A stretch of 64,000 nt of DNA from Azotosporobacter soli (GTDB taxonomy: Bacteria; Bacillota; Negativicutes; SG130). A program made the translations under genes and the position numbers. Positions 1-9,026 of the stretch are shown here, in pieces (the first letter of the stretch is position 1; each line of letters starts with the position of its first letter). The stretch lies in the NCBI RefSeq assembly GCF_030542965.1, contig NZ_JAUAOA010000007.1:108095-172094 (forward strand), in the 5' to 3' direction. Under the pieces are notes generated by a model. The model saw nothing but the letters and a program-made list of their open reading frames with translations. It had not been told where the DNA came from and ran no database searches.

Positions 1-661
1 CTTTGGTATATTTTGAATGGTAATCGTATTGACCGGAATGCGGTACAATTTCAATCACCGGAAACACTTCGAACTTCGCTCCGGCTAAGACAGCTACCGT
101 CAATTCCCGTCCGACGATAAACTCTTCTACCAGCAGTTCTTCACTGTAGCGAAATGCCTCCGCAACAGCGGCCGGGACGTCCTTTGCCTCTTTGACGATC
201 ACAACGCCAATGCTCGAGCCTTGCGACGTCGCTTTCACAACTACCGGAAGCGAAAACTCCGCCGCAATCCGGCTCGTCACCACCGCCTGGTCTTCACTGC
301 GCTGAAACAAGCGCGAGCGCGGCGTAGGAATTTGAGCCGCCTCAAACAATCGCTTCGAAATGCCTTTATCCATCGCCATTGCACTGGCCATGACCCTCGA
401 CCCGGTATAAGGAATTCCCGCCAATTCAAGCGCGCCCTGCAAGACACCGTCTTCGCCGTATAAGCCATGGACGGCATTGAATACGACGTCAATCTGTTCT
501 TTACGCAGCTGATCCAGTAAATTCGCCGGTTCAAGATCGATCCCAACCGCATTGTACCCTTTTTCCTGCAACGCGGTCAAAATGGCTCCGCCGGTTCGCA
601 GCGAAACTTCACGCTCCGTCGAAGGTCCGCCCATAACGACCGCAATCTTCTTGTCTTTCAT
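1..661 (-). CDS. ddl: D-alanine--D-alanine ligase, N-terminal part (cut by window edge)
   Basis: ATP-dependent ligase that joins two D-alanines for the peptidoglycan stem peptide (cytoplasm). About 220 N-terminal residues are visible. The start MKDKKIAVVMGGPSTEREVS carries the GGPSTEREVS signature of Ddl, and the ATP-grasp domain follows (VVVKATSQGSSIGV, then LLVEEFIVGRELTVAVL). The C-terminal catalytic part lies beyond position 1. The ATG at 661 is preceded by AGGAGG inside the end of murC, so it is translationally coupled to murC. Last visible gene of the murE-to-ddl unit; the murG-murC-ddl order is that of E. coli-type dcw clusters. Confidence 0.95.
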   Translation of the reverse strand, partial: MKDKKIAVVMGGPSTEREVSLRTGGAILTALQEKGYNAVGIDLEPANLLDQLRKEQIDVVFNAVHGLYGEDGVLQGALELAGIPYTGSRVMASAMAMDKGISKRLFEAAQIPTPRSRLFQRSEDQAVVTSRIAAEFSLPVVVKATSQGSSIGVVIVKEAKDVPAAVAEAFRYSEELLVEEFIVGRELTVAVLAGAKFEVFPVIEIVPHSGQYDYHSKYTK

Positions 662-662
662 C

Positions 663-2057
663 TCAGTTTCCTCCTGCCGGTTGCTTAGCCGTAAGCAATT
701 CGATTAATTCTTCACCAGTGCGATAAATATCGCCCGCGCCCATTGTCATGATCAGATCGCCACTTTCCGCTGTTTCCGCCAAATAACGGGCTATCTTTTC
801 TCTCTCCGGAATATAAACGATCGGCCGCTCCAATTGCCGCTCCACTTCCTGACGCAGCACTTCACCGGAAACGCCGGTGCGCGGCGCTTCGCCCGCCGCA
901 TAAATATCCGTCAAGATGACGACATCGCAATTCGAAAATGCACCGCCAAATTCACGCAGCAACAATTGCGTCCGGCTAAAACGATGCGGTTGAAATACGC
1001 AGATCAGCCGACCGGCCTCCGTCTGACGCGCCGCTGCAAGCGTCGAAATAATTTCCGTTGGATGGTGGGCATAATCATCGACAATCCAAACTCCATTCAG
1101 CCTTGCTTTCGTTTGGAAACGGCGCTTTGCACCATAAAAATGCCCCATGCCGTCAACAATTTGTTCAAACGTCAAACCGCTTTCCAAGCCGACAATCACA
1201 GCCGCCAGCGAGTTCAAGACGTTATGTTCTCCCGGGACATGGAGTCGCATTGTCCCAAGATTTTTTCCCTTGTGATGAATATCATAAAGCGTCTGTGCGC
1301 CATTCGTCCGCAGGTTGCACGCGGTATAATCCGCGCCGGGCTGCAATCCGTAAGTTAAGCAGCGCGCACGAACTTCCGGCAGCAAATCGCGCACATGTTC
1401 ATTGTCCAGACAGACGACAGCCAGACCATCCACTGGCGACAGGTTTTGTAAAAACGTTCTGAACGCCTGCAAAACATTCTCCATCGTGTGATAATAGTCC
1501 ATATGGTCATTTTCAATATTCGTCACCACGGCAACTTTCGGTGCAAATTTCAGAAAAGAGCCGTCGCTTTCATCGGCTTCCGCAACGAGAAAACGTCCGT
1601 TGCCCCACTTCGCGTTGCCTTTTATATAATCGAGTTCACCACCAATGATGACGGCCGGATCCAGTCCGCCATGCTCCATCATTAAAGCAATCATCGACGT
1701 AGTTGTTGTCTTGCCGTGCGCACCAGCTACCGCAATACCGGTTCGCTGATTCATCAGTGCGGCAACCAAATCCGAACGATGATAAACCGGAATTCCGGCG
1801 GCTTTGGCCGCAACGATTTCCGGATTCGCAGCCGCAATGGCTGTAGATACGACAAGAGCCTCGGCGCCAGCAATGTTTTCCGCTTGATGCTGCGCGAATA
1901 TCTTCGCGCCAAGCCGGGCCAGTTTCTGCGTCATTTCCGACGCGCTCATATCAGAACCGGAAACGACATACCCTTTTTCTAGCAAAACCTTGGCAATCGC
2001 GCTCATGCCTGAACCGCCGATGCCGACAAAGTGAAAGTGGCGAATTTTCTCTAACAA
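663..2057 (-). CDS. murC: UDP-N-acetylmuramate--L-alanine ligase MurC
   Basis: First Mur ligase: adds L-Ala to UDP-MurNAc with ATP hydrolysis in the cytoplasm. N-terminal Rossmann signature FVGIGGSGMSAIAKVL near residues 9-25, P-loop GAHGKTTTT near 110, and DDYAHHPTEI of the C-terminal domain near 325. The ORF opens at a TTG at 2078 overlapping the murG stop, but GGAGGG at 2064-2069 lies 6 nt before a TTG at 2057, giving M-LEKIRHFHFVG and 464 residues. I take that TTG as the start. Follows murG and precedes ddl. Confidence 0.95.
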   Translation of the reverse strand: MLEKIRHFHFVGIGGSGMSAIAKVLLEKGYVVSGSDMSASEMTQKLARLGAKIFAQHQAENIAGAEALVVSTAIAAANPEIVAAKAAGIPVYHRSDLVAALMNQRTGIAVAGAHGKTTTTSMIALMMEHGGLDPAVIIGGELDYIKGNAKWGNGRFLVAEADESDGSFLKFAPKVAVVTNIENDHMDYYHTMENVLQAFRTFLQNLSPVDGLAVVCLDNEHVRDLLPEVRARCLTYGLQPGADYTACNLRTNGAQTLYDIHHKGKNLGTMRLHVPGEHNVLNSLAAVIVGLESGLTFEQIVDGMGHFYGAKRRFQTKARLNGVWIVDDYAHHPTEIISTLAAARQTEAGRLICVFQPHRFSRTQLLLREFGGAFSNCDVVILTDIYAAGEAPRTGVSGEVLRQEVERQLERPIVYIPEREKIARYLAETAESGDLIMTMGAGDIYRTGEELIELLTAKQPAGGN

Positions 2058-2074
2058 TCCTAACCCTCCAATTA

Positions 2075-3187
2075 TCAACGTCTCCCTAACGACCAGGCTA
2101 TTTTAGCCAAATCGGCCGCCGCTTCCGGCCGGCTCATACGAAGACTATTTTCTTTCATTTCATTTCGTTTCTTTGCATCAGACAACAGCTCCTGTACCGC
2201 CGCAGTCAGAGAAGCGCCGCTAAGCGATGCGTCATCAATAACAACAGCCGCACCGGCTTGCGCCACGCTGCGTGCATTCCACTCCTGATGATTGGCCGCA
2301 GCGTACGGGTAGGGAATCAAAATTCCCGGTATGCCGCGCACAGTAAGTTCGGCCAGCGCAATTGCCCCTGCACGAAAGACTGCGATATCAGCCGCCGCCA
2401 GCGCATTGGCCATGTCATATAAATAGGGATGTACCTGTAGCCGAGTTCCCAGACCATGACTGATTCCAGCCTGAGCCAAACCTTCCACTACTGTATCATA
2501 ATCCTGCCGCCCTGTCACATGAACAATTTGCAGATTGCCTGCCGCCGCAAAAAACTGATGCACTGCCAGCATCGCCTGATTGATGCTGCGCGCTCCGCGG
2601 CTACCGCCGGAAACCAGAAGTACCGGAAGCGTTCCGTCAAGTCCAAGACTTTCAAGACCGGCCTCGCGCGTCGCGGAAAGAACCTCTGGGCGCACCGGGT
2701 TGCCGCAGACAGCAGGGTGGCACGATATCGGAAACTGCGCTACCGCATCCTCATAACCAACTGCGACTTGATTTACCAAGCGAGCCAAGATACGATTCGT
2801 CATACCTGGCACGACATTTTGCTCTTGAATCATCGTTGGAATACCAGCCAGTTTCGCCGCTAGCAAAACAGGCCCGCACACGTAGCCGCCTGTACCGACT
2901 ACCACTTGCGGCGCAAACTCCTTTAAAATCGCAAAAGCATCGCAGACACTTGCGGCTGCCTGCCAGGCAATTCGCAGGTTCTCGATCGTCAGACTGCGCC
3001 GAAAACCGCTGACCCGTATCGTACGAAAAGGGATGTTTTCTTTTGGGATGATATCCGACTCCAAGCCTTTATCGGTACCAATATATAAGACTTCCACTTC
3101 AGGATGCAATTCCTGTAATTTACGCAAAATGGTCAGTGCCGGATAAATATGCCCGCCGGTTCCGCCACCTGAAAAAACAATACGCAC
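2075..3187 (-). CDS. murG: UDP-GlcNAc--lipid I N-acetylglucosaminyltransferase MurG
   Basis: Peripheral membrane GT28 glycosyltransferase that turns lipid I into lipid II. N-terminal loop GGGTGGHIYPALTI (residues 7-20), GGSRGARSIN in the second Rossmann domain, and the UDP-GlcNAc-binding stretch FRAGAIALAELT followed by IPYPYAAANHQEWNA. At 370 residues it has normal length. GTG start at 3187 with GGGAGG 5 nt upstream. In most dcw clusters ftsW (or spoVE) stands between murD and murG; here the two genes are 18 nt apart with nothing between. Confidence 0.96.
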   Translation of the reverse strand: MRIVFSGGGTGGHIYPALTILRKLQELHPEVEVLYIGTDKGLESDIIPKENIPFRTIRVSGFRRSLTIENLRIAWQAAASVCDAFAILKEFAPQVVVGTGGYVCGPVLLAAKLAGIPTMIQEQNVVPGMTNRILARLVNQVAVGYEDAVAQFPISCHPAVCGNPVRPEVLSATREAGLESLGLDGTLPVLLVSGGSRGARSINQAMLAVHQFFAAAGNLQIVHVTGRQDYDTVVEGLAQAGISHGLGTRLQVHPYLYDMANALAAADIAVFRAGAIALAELTVRGIPGILIPYPYAAANHQEWNARSVAQAGAAVVIDDASLSGASLTAAVQELLSDAKKRNEMKENSLRMSRPEAAADLAKIAWSLGRR

Positions 3188-3205
3188 GCGATCCTCCCCT
3201 GTCGG

Positions 3206-4558
3206 CTAAAGTGCCTCAACCAGGCTCTTATAATGCCGACCCCTTTCCTCATAGCCGCTATACATGTCGTAACTGGCGCAGGCGGGCGAAAGAAGCACCA
3301 CCTGCCCCTTTTCGGCACTCTCCTTTGCGAGCGCCACGGCAGCCGCCATATCGACGGCGCGCCGAATGGTCACAACGCCGTTTTGCGCAGCCGCATCGGC
3401 AAAGCGATCTGCAGCTGCACCAATCAGGATCAAAAGCGCGTTTCGCTGCGCTAACAGTTTCATCATCGGCGTCAAATCCGTATGCTTGTCATAACCGCCG
3501 GCGATCAGCAGTAATTTTTCCTCAAACGCCTCAATCGCCTTGATCGTCGATTCCGGATTTGTCGCCTTTGAGTCATTATAATAATCAACGCCATCGACGG
3601 CTCGGACCCATTCAATGCGATGTTCGACGCCGCGGAAATTTGCCAGAACCGCTGCCATTTTATCCGGCGCGATGCCCGCAAAAAAAGCCGTGCCACAAGC
3701 AGCCAGGACATTTTCCACATTATGATCGCCTTTGATTTGCAGCTCAGATAAATTGAAAACAGCATGCTGCTGCCCCTGCCAGCGAATGCAAACCTGCCCT
3801 TTTGCAACGAACACGCCTTCGTCGAGCGTCGTCAAACGACTAAAGTAGACGACTCTTCCTTTGCAATGCGGTGCCAGAGCGCGTACGCCAGAATCGTCAT
3901 GATTCAACAGCACATAGTCGTCCTGACTTTGACCAAGAAAGATCCGCTCCTTCATCGCCGTATACCCTTCAAGCGTCTTATGACGATCCATATGATCCGG
4001 CGTGATATTGAGAATCGCTGCAACATGCGGTGCAAACTTGTCCACCCACTCCAATTGAAAACTCGATATCTCAGCCACTGCCAAATCATTTTCTGTCAGC
4101 GGAGTAACCTGCAAAGATAACGGGTCGCCGATATTGCCGCCAACCGCAACTTTGGCAAACGTCGTTTTCGCTAATTCACCAAGCAGCGTCGTCGTCGTCG
4201 TCTTTCCATTCGTCCCGGTGATTGCAACCATCGGAGCGCGACAAAGCCGGTACGCCAACTCCACTTCACTCCAAACCGGAATTCCAAGTAGCACGGCCTG
4301 CTGCAGTAGCGGATGCTCCTGCGCAATTCCCGGCGAAGTCACAACCAGCTTCATTTTCGCTAGAAAATCAGACGCTGCATCGCCCAGTTCCAAATGTACT
4401 CCCTCTTTTGAAAGAGCGATTAATTCCTCTGACAGCGTCTCTGGCTTTTTACCATCCCAGAGCGTAACGTCTGCGCCCAAGCCACGCATGACCTGAGCCG
4501 CAGCAATGCCGCTGCGCCCTGCGCCCAAAACACAAGTTTTGTTTCCTGTCATATCCAT
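3206..4558 (-). CDS. murD: UDP-N-acetylmuramoyl-L-alanine--D-glutamate ligase MurD
   Basis: Adds D-Glu to UDP-MurNAc-L-Ala. It shows the N-terminal VLGAGRSGIAAAQVM fold, the P-loop GTNGKTTTTTLLGEL near residue 115, NITPDHMDRH of the central domain, and NDSKATNPEST of the C-terminal domain. 450 residues, complete. The start ATG lies 1 nt after the mraY stop, with GGGAGG 11 nt upstream; an in-frame ATG two codons later is a possible alternative. Confidence 0.96.
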   Translation of the reverse strand: MDMTGNKTCVLGAGRSGIAAAQVMRGLGADVTLWDGKKPETLSEELIALSKEGVHLELGDAASDFLAKMKLVVTSPGIAQEHPLLQQAVLLGIPVWSEVELAYRLCRAPMVAITGTNGKTTTTTLLGELAKTTFAKVAVGGNIGDPLSLQVTPLTENDLAVAEISSFQLEWVDKFAPHVAAILNITPDHMDRHKTLEGYTAMKERIFLGQSQDDYVLLNHDDSGVRALAPHCKGRVVYFSRLTTLDEGVFVAKGQVCIRWQGQQHAVFNLSELQIKGDHNVENVLAACGTAFFAGIAPDKMAAVLANFRGVEHRIEWVRAVDGVDYYNDSKATNPESTIKAIEAFEEKLLLIAGGYDKHTDLTPMMKLLAQRNALLILIGAAADRFADAAAQNGVVTIRRAVDMAAAVALAKESAEKGQVVLLSPACASYDMYSGYEERGRHYKSLVEAL

Positions 4559-4559
4559 A

Positions 4560-5537
4560 TCAGCTTGCGCCTCCCATTCGGCTTAGCAGCATCAATCCGA
4601 CCGCGAGCAATCCGGCGGCAGCAGCCGCACTCCAAAAGGTTAGCACCACGCGTGTCTCTGACCAGCCGCCTAATTCAAAATGATGATGCAACGGACTCAT
4701 GCGAAAGATCCGCTTGCCACGCCATTTATAAGATGTCACCTGGATCATGACCGACAGCGCTTCCGCCACATAGACCAGGCCCACAACGATCAAAAGCAGT
4801 TCCGTCCGCGTCAGCACCGCAACCGTTGCCAGAGCGCCGCCTAACGCCAGCGATCCGGTATCTCCCATGAAAACTCTCGCCGGATGCGCATTATAGCGCA
4901 AGAAGCCAAGTGCGGCTCCAGCCAGCGCCGCACAAAACACACCCAGCGACAATGCGCCGAGCAGGTAAGCAACCCAAGCGTAAACGGCTGCAGCAATCAC
5001 GGTAACGCCTGCCGCCAATCCATCCAGACCATCCGTTAAATTAACGGCATTGGTTGTTCCTACCAATACCAAAAATAAAAAAGGATAATAGCCAAGGCCA
5101 AAATCAAACAACATTGTCGTTCCCGGCAACCAGACCGCAGTACCACGTCCCATCAGCTGAACGGAGGCATACGCCATGACCGCTGCAATGGCTGCTTGTC
5201 CGAGCAGTTTTTGCCGAGCCGTAAGGCCGAGCGAACGCTTCTTTGCTACTTTAATAAAATCATCGGCAAACCCCAGTGCGCCATGACCGAGAGTAACAAA
5301 CAACGCCAACCACAACGCCGCTCCATGTGGAGCAAAGACGACAGCCGCAATCGATAGCGCAGCTAAAATCATGACGCCGCCCATTGTCGGCGTTCCAGCC
5401 TTTGCATAATGGCTTTCCGGTCCTTCCTGGCGGATACTCTGGCCAAACTTTAACCTTCTAAGTACCGGCAAGACAAGTGGTCCGCTGGCAATTACCAAAA
5501 GAGCCGCAACAATCGCCGCATACATCATTTGCTGCAT
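4560..5537 (-). CDS. mraY: Phospho-MurNAc-pentapeptide transferase MraY
   Basis: Integral membrane enzyme making lipid I from UDP-MurNAc-pentapeptide and undecaprenyl phosphate. Hydrophobic throughout, with about ten membrane spans. Family motifs are present: TPTMGG near residue 48, LGFADDFIK, NAVNLTDGLDGLA, RVFMGDTGSLALGG and MSPLHHHFELGG. The longest reading frame runs to 5660, but that extension lies inside murF and looks unrelated. The ATG at 5537 has GGAGGT 9 nt upstream and gives 325 residues, the usual length, overlapping murF by 13 nt. Confidence 0.95.
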   Translation of the reverse strand: MQQMMYAAIVAALLVIASGPLVLPVLRRLKFGQSIRQEGPESHYAKAGTPTMGGVMILAALSIAAVVFAPHGAALWLALFVTLGHGALGFADDFIKVAKKRSLGLTARQKLLGQAAIAAVMAYASVQLMGRGTAVWLPGTTMLFDFGLGYYPFLFLVLVGTTNAVNLTDGLDGLAAGVTVIAAAVYAWVAYLLGALSLGVFCAALAGAALGFLRYNAHPARVFMGDTGSLALGGALATVAVLTRTELLLIVVGLVYVAEALSVMIQVTSYKWRGKRIFRMSPLHHHFELGGWSETRVVLTFWSAAAAAGLLAVGLMLLSRMGGAS

Positions 5538-6889
5538 GGTTCGAATACCTCCATCATTTGTTCCATCCGCATGCCGCGCGACCCTTTCAACAAGACCGTG
5601 TCGCCGGCTTGTAGCGTTTGGCGCAGGAAGGCTTTCGCCTCGCTTGGACTTTCCGTCCAATAAACAACGACACTCCTAGCATCGCATTTTGCCGCATGGG
5701 CCAAATGTTTGGCCCATGGCCCCAGTGCGATCAAAACTTCCACACCGCTTTGCACTGCATATTGCCCCACTCTCGCATGCGCTTCAGCGGCAACCTCACC
5801 CAGTTCGAGCATATCTCCAAGCACCGCGACCCGGCGCCCGATCGAAACTTCCTTCAGTGCATCGAGAGCAGCCAACATTGACATCGGACTGGCGTTATAC
5901 GCATCATTGATAATGCAAAACGCACCGCGTCGCTCAACATGCAGCCGCATCGCACTAAGTTCGAGCGACGAAAGTCCGGCGGCAATCTTCTCTTTCGCGA
6001 CGCCCAGCGCCTCGGCAACCGCAACGGCAGCCATTGCATTATAAACGTTATGACGACCGACAACCGGAATTTCCAGCTGCCAGTTTCCCTCCCTCGTCCG
6101 AAGATCAATCCTTGTCCGTCCGTTTTGATAGGTATTGCCGAGCGCCTGTACGTCAGATGCCGGATCGCAGCCATAAAAGACCACTTTTCCTTTCGCCAAA
6201 ACATCCATCTGGCGGACATATTCATTGTCATAATTTAAAAAAACAGTCGCCGTTTCCGGCAAATCCTCGACGAGTTCTCCTTTGGCTGCAGCAATCGCCT
6301 CCAGGCTGCCCAACAGCTCCATATGCGTCTCGCCGACATTCGTTACAATGCCGTGCGTCGGGCAAGCAATCCGCATCAATTCTCTAATTTGTCCCAGTCC
6401 GCGCATGCCCATTTCGACAACGGCCGCCTGATGCTCTTGCGTCAGCTGCAGCAGCGTGAGCGGCAAGCCGATCTCATTATTGAAATTTCCCTGCGTCTTC
6501 AACACATGGTAACTGGACGCCAATGCAGCCGCAACCATGTCTTTGGTCGTCGTCTTGCCATTTGATCCGGTGATTGCAATCACCGGAATGGAAAAACGCA
6601 GACGGTGGAATTTCGCCAATGCCTGTAGCGCAGCGAGCGTATCTCTGACTTTGAACACCGGAATATCGAGCGTGATTTCCTTTGCGGCAATAATGCCTGC
6701 AGCCCCTTTTTGTGCCGCCTCTGCCGCAAATTGGTGTCCGTCAAAGTTTTCTCCCTGCAGCGCAACATACAAGTCGCCTTGCTTAATTTTCCGCGTATCG
6801 GTGCAAACACCTGAAAAAAGGATCTCTTCGTCGCTATTGACGTAAGCTCCGGTCGCTTCACAGACTTCCTGTAACGTAAACTTTGCCAT
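5525..6889 (-). CDS. murF: UDP-MurNAc-tripeptide--D-Ala-D-Ala ligase MurF
   Basis: Adds the D-Ala-D-Ala dipeptide (product of Ddl, encoded downstream) to the UDP-MurNAc tripeptide. P-loop GSNGKTTTKDMVAAAL near residue 108, NVGETHMELLGS of the central domain, and NDAYNASPMSM of the C-terminal domain. The longest frame begins at 6910, but the ATG at 6889 (MAKFTLQEV) is preceded by AAGGTG and overlaps the murE stop as TAATG, so I use it; 454 residues. Confidence 0.95.
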   Translation of the reverse strand: MAKFTLQEVCEATGAYVNSDEEILFSGVCTDTRKIKQGDLYVALQGENFDGHQFAAEAAQKGAAGIIAAKEITLDIPVFKVRDTLAALQALAKFHRLRFSIPVIAITGSNGKTTTKDMVAAALASSYHVLKTQGNFNNEIGLPLTLLQLTQEHQAAVVEMGMRGLGQIRELMRIACPTHGIVTNVGETHMELLGSLEAIAAAKGELVEDLPETATVFLNYDNEYVRQMDVLAKGKVVFYGCDPASDVQALGNTYQNGRTRIDLRTREGNWQLEIPVVGRHNVYNAMAAVAVAEALGVAKEKIAAGLSSLELSAMRLHVERRGAFCIINDAYNASPMSMLAALDALKEVSIGRRVAVLGDMLELGEVAAEAHARVGQYAVQSGVEVLIALGPWAKHLAHAAKCDARSVVVYWTESPSEAKAFLRQTLQAGDTVLLKGSRGMRMEQMMEVFEPCSK

Positions 6890-8382
6890 TACCGTTTCAC
6901 CTTGAGCCACTCCAATGCGACTTCCTTATCATCAAAATGTATCTTGCCCGTATTAAGAATCTGGTAATCCTCGTGCCCTTTGCCGGCAATAATGACCAGA
7001 TCATCCGCCATCGCCAATTCAATCGCGCGGCCAATGGCCTGACGGCGATCTGCAATCTTTTCATAGACTTTGTCAGCTGAAAGCTGTTCTTTTATCCCAA
7101 CTTCAATTTCTTCCAAAATGAGCGCCGGATTTTCCGAGCGCGGATTATCCGACGTTACAATCACAATGTCGCCATAACGGGCCGCAATTCCGCCCATAAT
7201 GGGGCGTTTCGTCCGATCCCGGTCCCCGCCGCAGCCGAAAACGACGATGATGCGCCGTTTTGCAATCTGCTTTGCCGTCTGCAGAATATTTTCCAAACCA
7301 TCCGGCGTATGCGCATAATCGACAATCACGCTAAAATCCTGACCGCCGTCAACCAATTCGAATCGGCCTGAGACGCTGACAAACTCTTCCAACGCTTCTT
7401 TGATGACAGGGAAGGGAATCTCTTCCGCGCTCGCAGCTGCAATAGCCCCCAAGACATTGTAGACATTGAAAAAGCCAGTAATCTTCAATTGCAGCGTCTC
7501 ACGCCCTAGCGGCGATTGAAGCACAAAGCGGGTTCCGCTTGCTTGTACATCGGTCTCTAGCGCCATAAAATCGGCGTTTTGCTTCAAGCCGTAGCTAAGC
7601 GTGGTAACTGCTGAAGCGGCTTTCATCGCCGCACCAGCCGGATCATCGATATTAACAATCGCGGTCTTGCGTCGCTTATTGCCCTCGGCTTCGCTCAAGC
7701 CTGAAAAGAGGCGTTGCTTGGCCGCCAAATAGTTTTCGAAGGTATGATGAAAATCCAAATGATCTTGCGTCATATTGGTAAAGACAGCCGCATCGAATTC
7801 ACAACCGGCAACACGGTCTAGTTCCAGTGCATGCGAGGAAACTTCCATAACCACATAATCCACGGCGCACTCGGACATTTCCGCTAACAGGCGCTGTAGA
7901 TCAATGACATCCGGCGTTGAATTGTTGGTTGGAATCTTTCTCTCGCCGATAATGTTTTGAATCGTACCGATCACGCCAACCTTATATCCCGCCCGGTTCA
8001 AGATGCTCTTTAGCAAGTAAGTCGTCGTCGTTTTGCCGTTTGTACCGGTAATGCCGACCATTCGCATTTTTTTCGCCGGATAATCAAAAAAGAACGGCGC
8101 AATTTTTTTCGCCGCTGCCCTCGTATCTGCTACGCGCACCAAAGTCAAGCCCTCCGGCGGTGCTTCAATCTCCCTTTCCACTAAGGCCGCCAACGCCCCG
8201 CGTTCCTTTGCCTGTTGCAAAAAAGCATGCCCATCGACAGTAGCGCCGCTAATGCAGACAAACAGACCACCTGGCAGCAACGCTCGGGAATCATGATGAA
8301 TGTCCTGTATCGTTATATCACTGTCGCCGCTGACCACCGCACCCGGCAGCAACTCGATGATCTCTCGTAACGTCTTTGTCAT
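6889..8382 (-). CDS. murE: UDP-MurNAc-tripeptide synthetase MurE (meso-DAP type)
   Basis: Adds the third amino acid of the stem peptide. P-loop GTNGKTTTTYLLKSIL near residue 110, MTQDHLDFHHTFENY, and VDYAHTPDGLENIL of the C-terminal domain. The specificity motif reads DNPRSENP; DNPR is the signature of enzymes that add meso-diaminopimelate rather than L-lysine. 497 residues. SD GGGAGAG 6 nt before the ATG. First gene of its unit: a terminator and a candidate promoter separate it from ftsL, and the usual ftsI/spoVD gene is missing upstream. Confidence 0.96.
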   Translation of the reverse strand: MTKTLREIIELLPGAVVSGDSDITIQDIHHDSRALLPGGLFVCISGATVDGHAFLQQAKERGALAALVEREIEAPPEGLTLVRVADTRAAAKKIAPFFFDYPAKKMRMVGITGTNGKTTTTYLLKSILNRAGYKVGVIGTIQNIIGERKIPTNNSTPDVIDLQRLLAEMSECAVDYVVMEVSSHALELDRVAGCEFDAAVFTNMTQDHLDFHHTFENYLAAKQRLFSGLSEAEGNKRRKTAIVNIDDPAGAAMKAASAVTTLSYGLKQNADFMALETDVQASGTRFVLQSPLGRETLQLKITGFFNVYNVLGAIAAASAEEIPFPVIKEALEEFVSVSGRFELVDGGQDFSVIVDYAHTPDGLENILQTAKQIAKRRIIVVFGCGGDRDRTKRPIMGGIAARYGDIVIVTSDNPRSENPALILEEIEVGIKEQLSADKVYEKIADRRQAIGRAIELAMADDLVIIAGKGHEDYQILNTGKIHFDDKEVALEWLKVKR

Positions 8383-8457
8383 ATCGCACTCTCCCTATAT
8401 TTCATATTTGATCCAGCCAGCAAACTTTCCGCTTAGCTAAAATAGCAAACTCTTCTC

Positions 8458-8486
8458 ATTATACTACATAAAAACAGCAGCCACAA
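8458..8486 (-). promoter_or_regulatory. Candidate sigma-A promoter of the murE unit
   Basis: A perfect -10 TATAAT at 8458-8463 lies 17 nt from a weak -35 TTGTGG at 8481-8486. The -35 falls inside the ftsL terminator hairpin. It would give the mur genes their own start point some 75 nt before murE. Confidence 0.45.
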
Positions 8487-8496
8487 AGGCTGCTGT
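8469..8496 (-). terminator. Rho-independent terminator after ftsL
   Basis: On the minus strand a 9-bp stem ACAGCAGCC / GGCTGCTGT (8474-8496) with a 5-nt loop is followed by TTTTTA. It ends the mraZ-rsmH-ftsL transcript before murE. Confidence 0.75.
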
Positions 8497-8540
8497 CGAA
8501 TGTTTTTCCGCATTTATAGCGCCTTAACGGCAGGAAACCG

Positions 8541-9002
8541 CTAATTCTTATGACTAGCTTCCGCCTTGGCCGCTTTCAGCAAATTTACTACGCCATTCAC
8601 CAGACCGACTTCTTTCTCCTGCGCAACCAGCGGTTGGCTGTCTTTCGCCTGCGCATTAGCGGCGCAATACACATTGGTCGGTACGACCATGCCCAATTGC
8701 GACGTCGCGATCGCTTGGATGCGCTGCGGTGATTTGAGACGCGCCACTTCCAAACGCAATACTTCATTTTCTTTTTCCATTTTGATTGCCTGAGACTTCA
8801 TTTCCACCAGAGAATAGCCTTCTGAAATGATCATCGCACTGCGCGCAGTGACAAAAACGCCTAAAGCAATCAGAAACAGAACCATCGCCAAACAGCGAAA
8901 GCGCAACGCACGGCTTGGTCTCGCGTCCGTTTTCATTTGTTTGCGCGGCTGAGCCTGCACCGGGATATCAAGTTGCGGCATTTCTAATCTCTGTGCCAGC
9001 AT
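8541..9002 (-). CDS. ftsL: Cell division protein FtsL-like
   Basis: Small bitopic division protein that with DivIC/FtsB and DivIB/FtsQ recruits the septal synthase. The 153-residue product has a basic N-terminal cytoplasmic tail, one membrane span near residues 36-56 (CLAMVLFLIALGVFV), then a charged coiled coil (VEMKSQAIKMEKENEVLRLE) and the short RIQAIATSQLGM motif typical of FtsL/DivIC. The call rests on these features and its place just after rsmH. The C-terminal 40 residues are low complexity. SD AGGAGG 8 nt before the ATG. Confidence 0.88.
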   Translation of the reverse strand: MLAQRLEMPQLDIPVQAQPRKQMKTDARPSRALRFRCLAMVLFLIALGVFVTARSAMIISEGYSLVEMKSQAIKMEKENEVLRLEVARLKSPQRIQAIATSQLGMVVPTNVYCAANAQAKDSQPLVAQEKEVGLVNGVVNLLKAAKAEASHKN

Positions 9003-9026
9003 AAAATGATCCTCCTACTTTCTACG

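Noticed and set aside
4560..5660. Long version of mraY starting inside murF
   Set aside because: The extra 41 residues are out-of-frame murF sequence; a well-placed ATG with GGAGGT exists at 5537.
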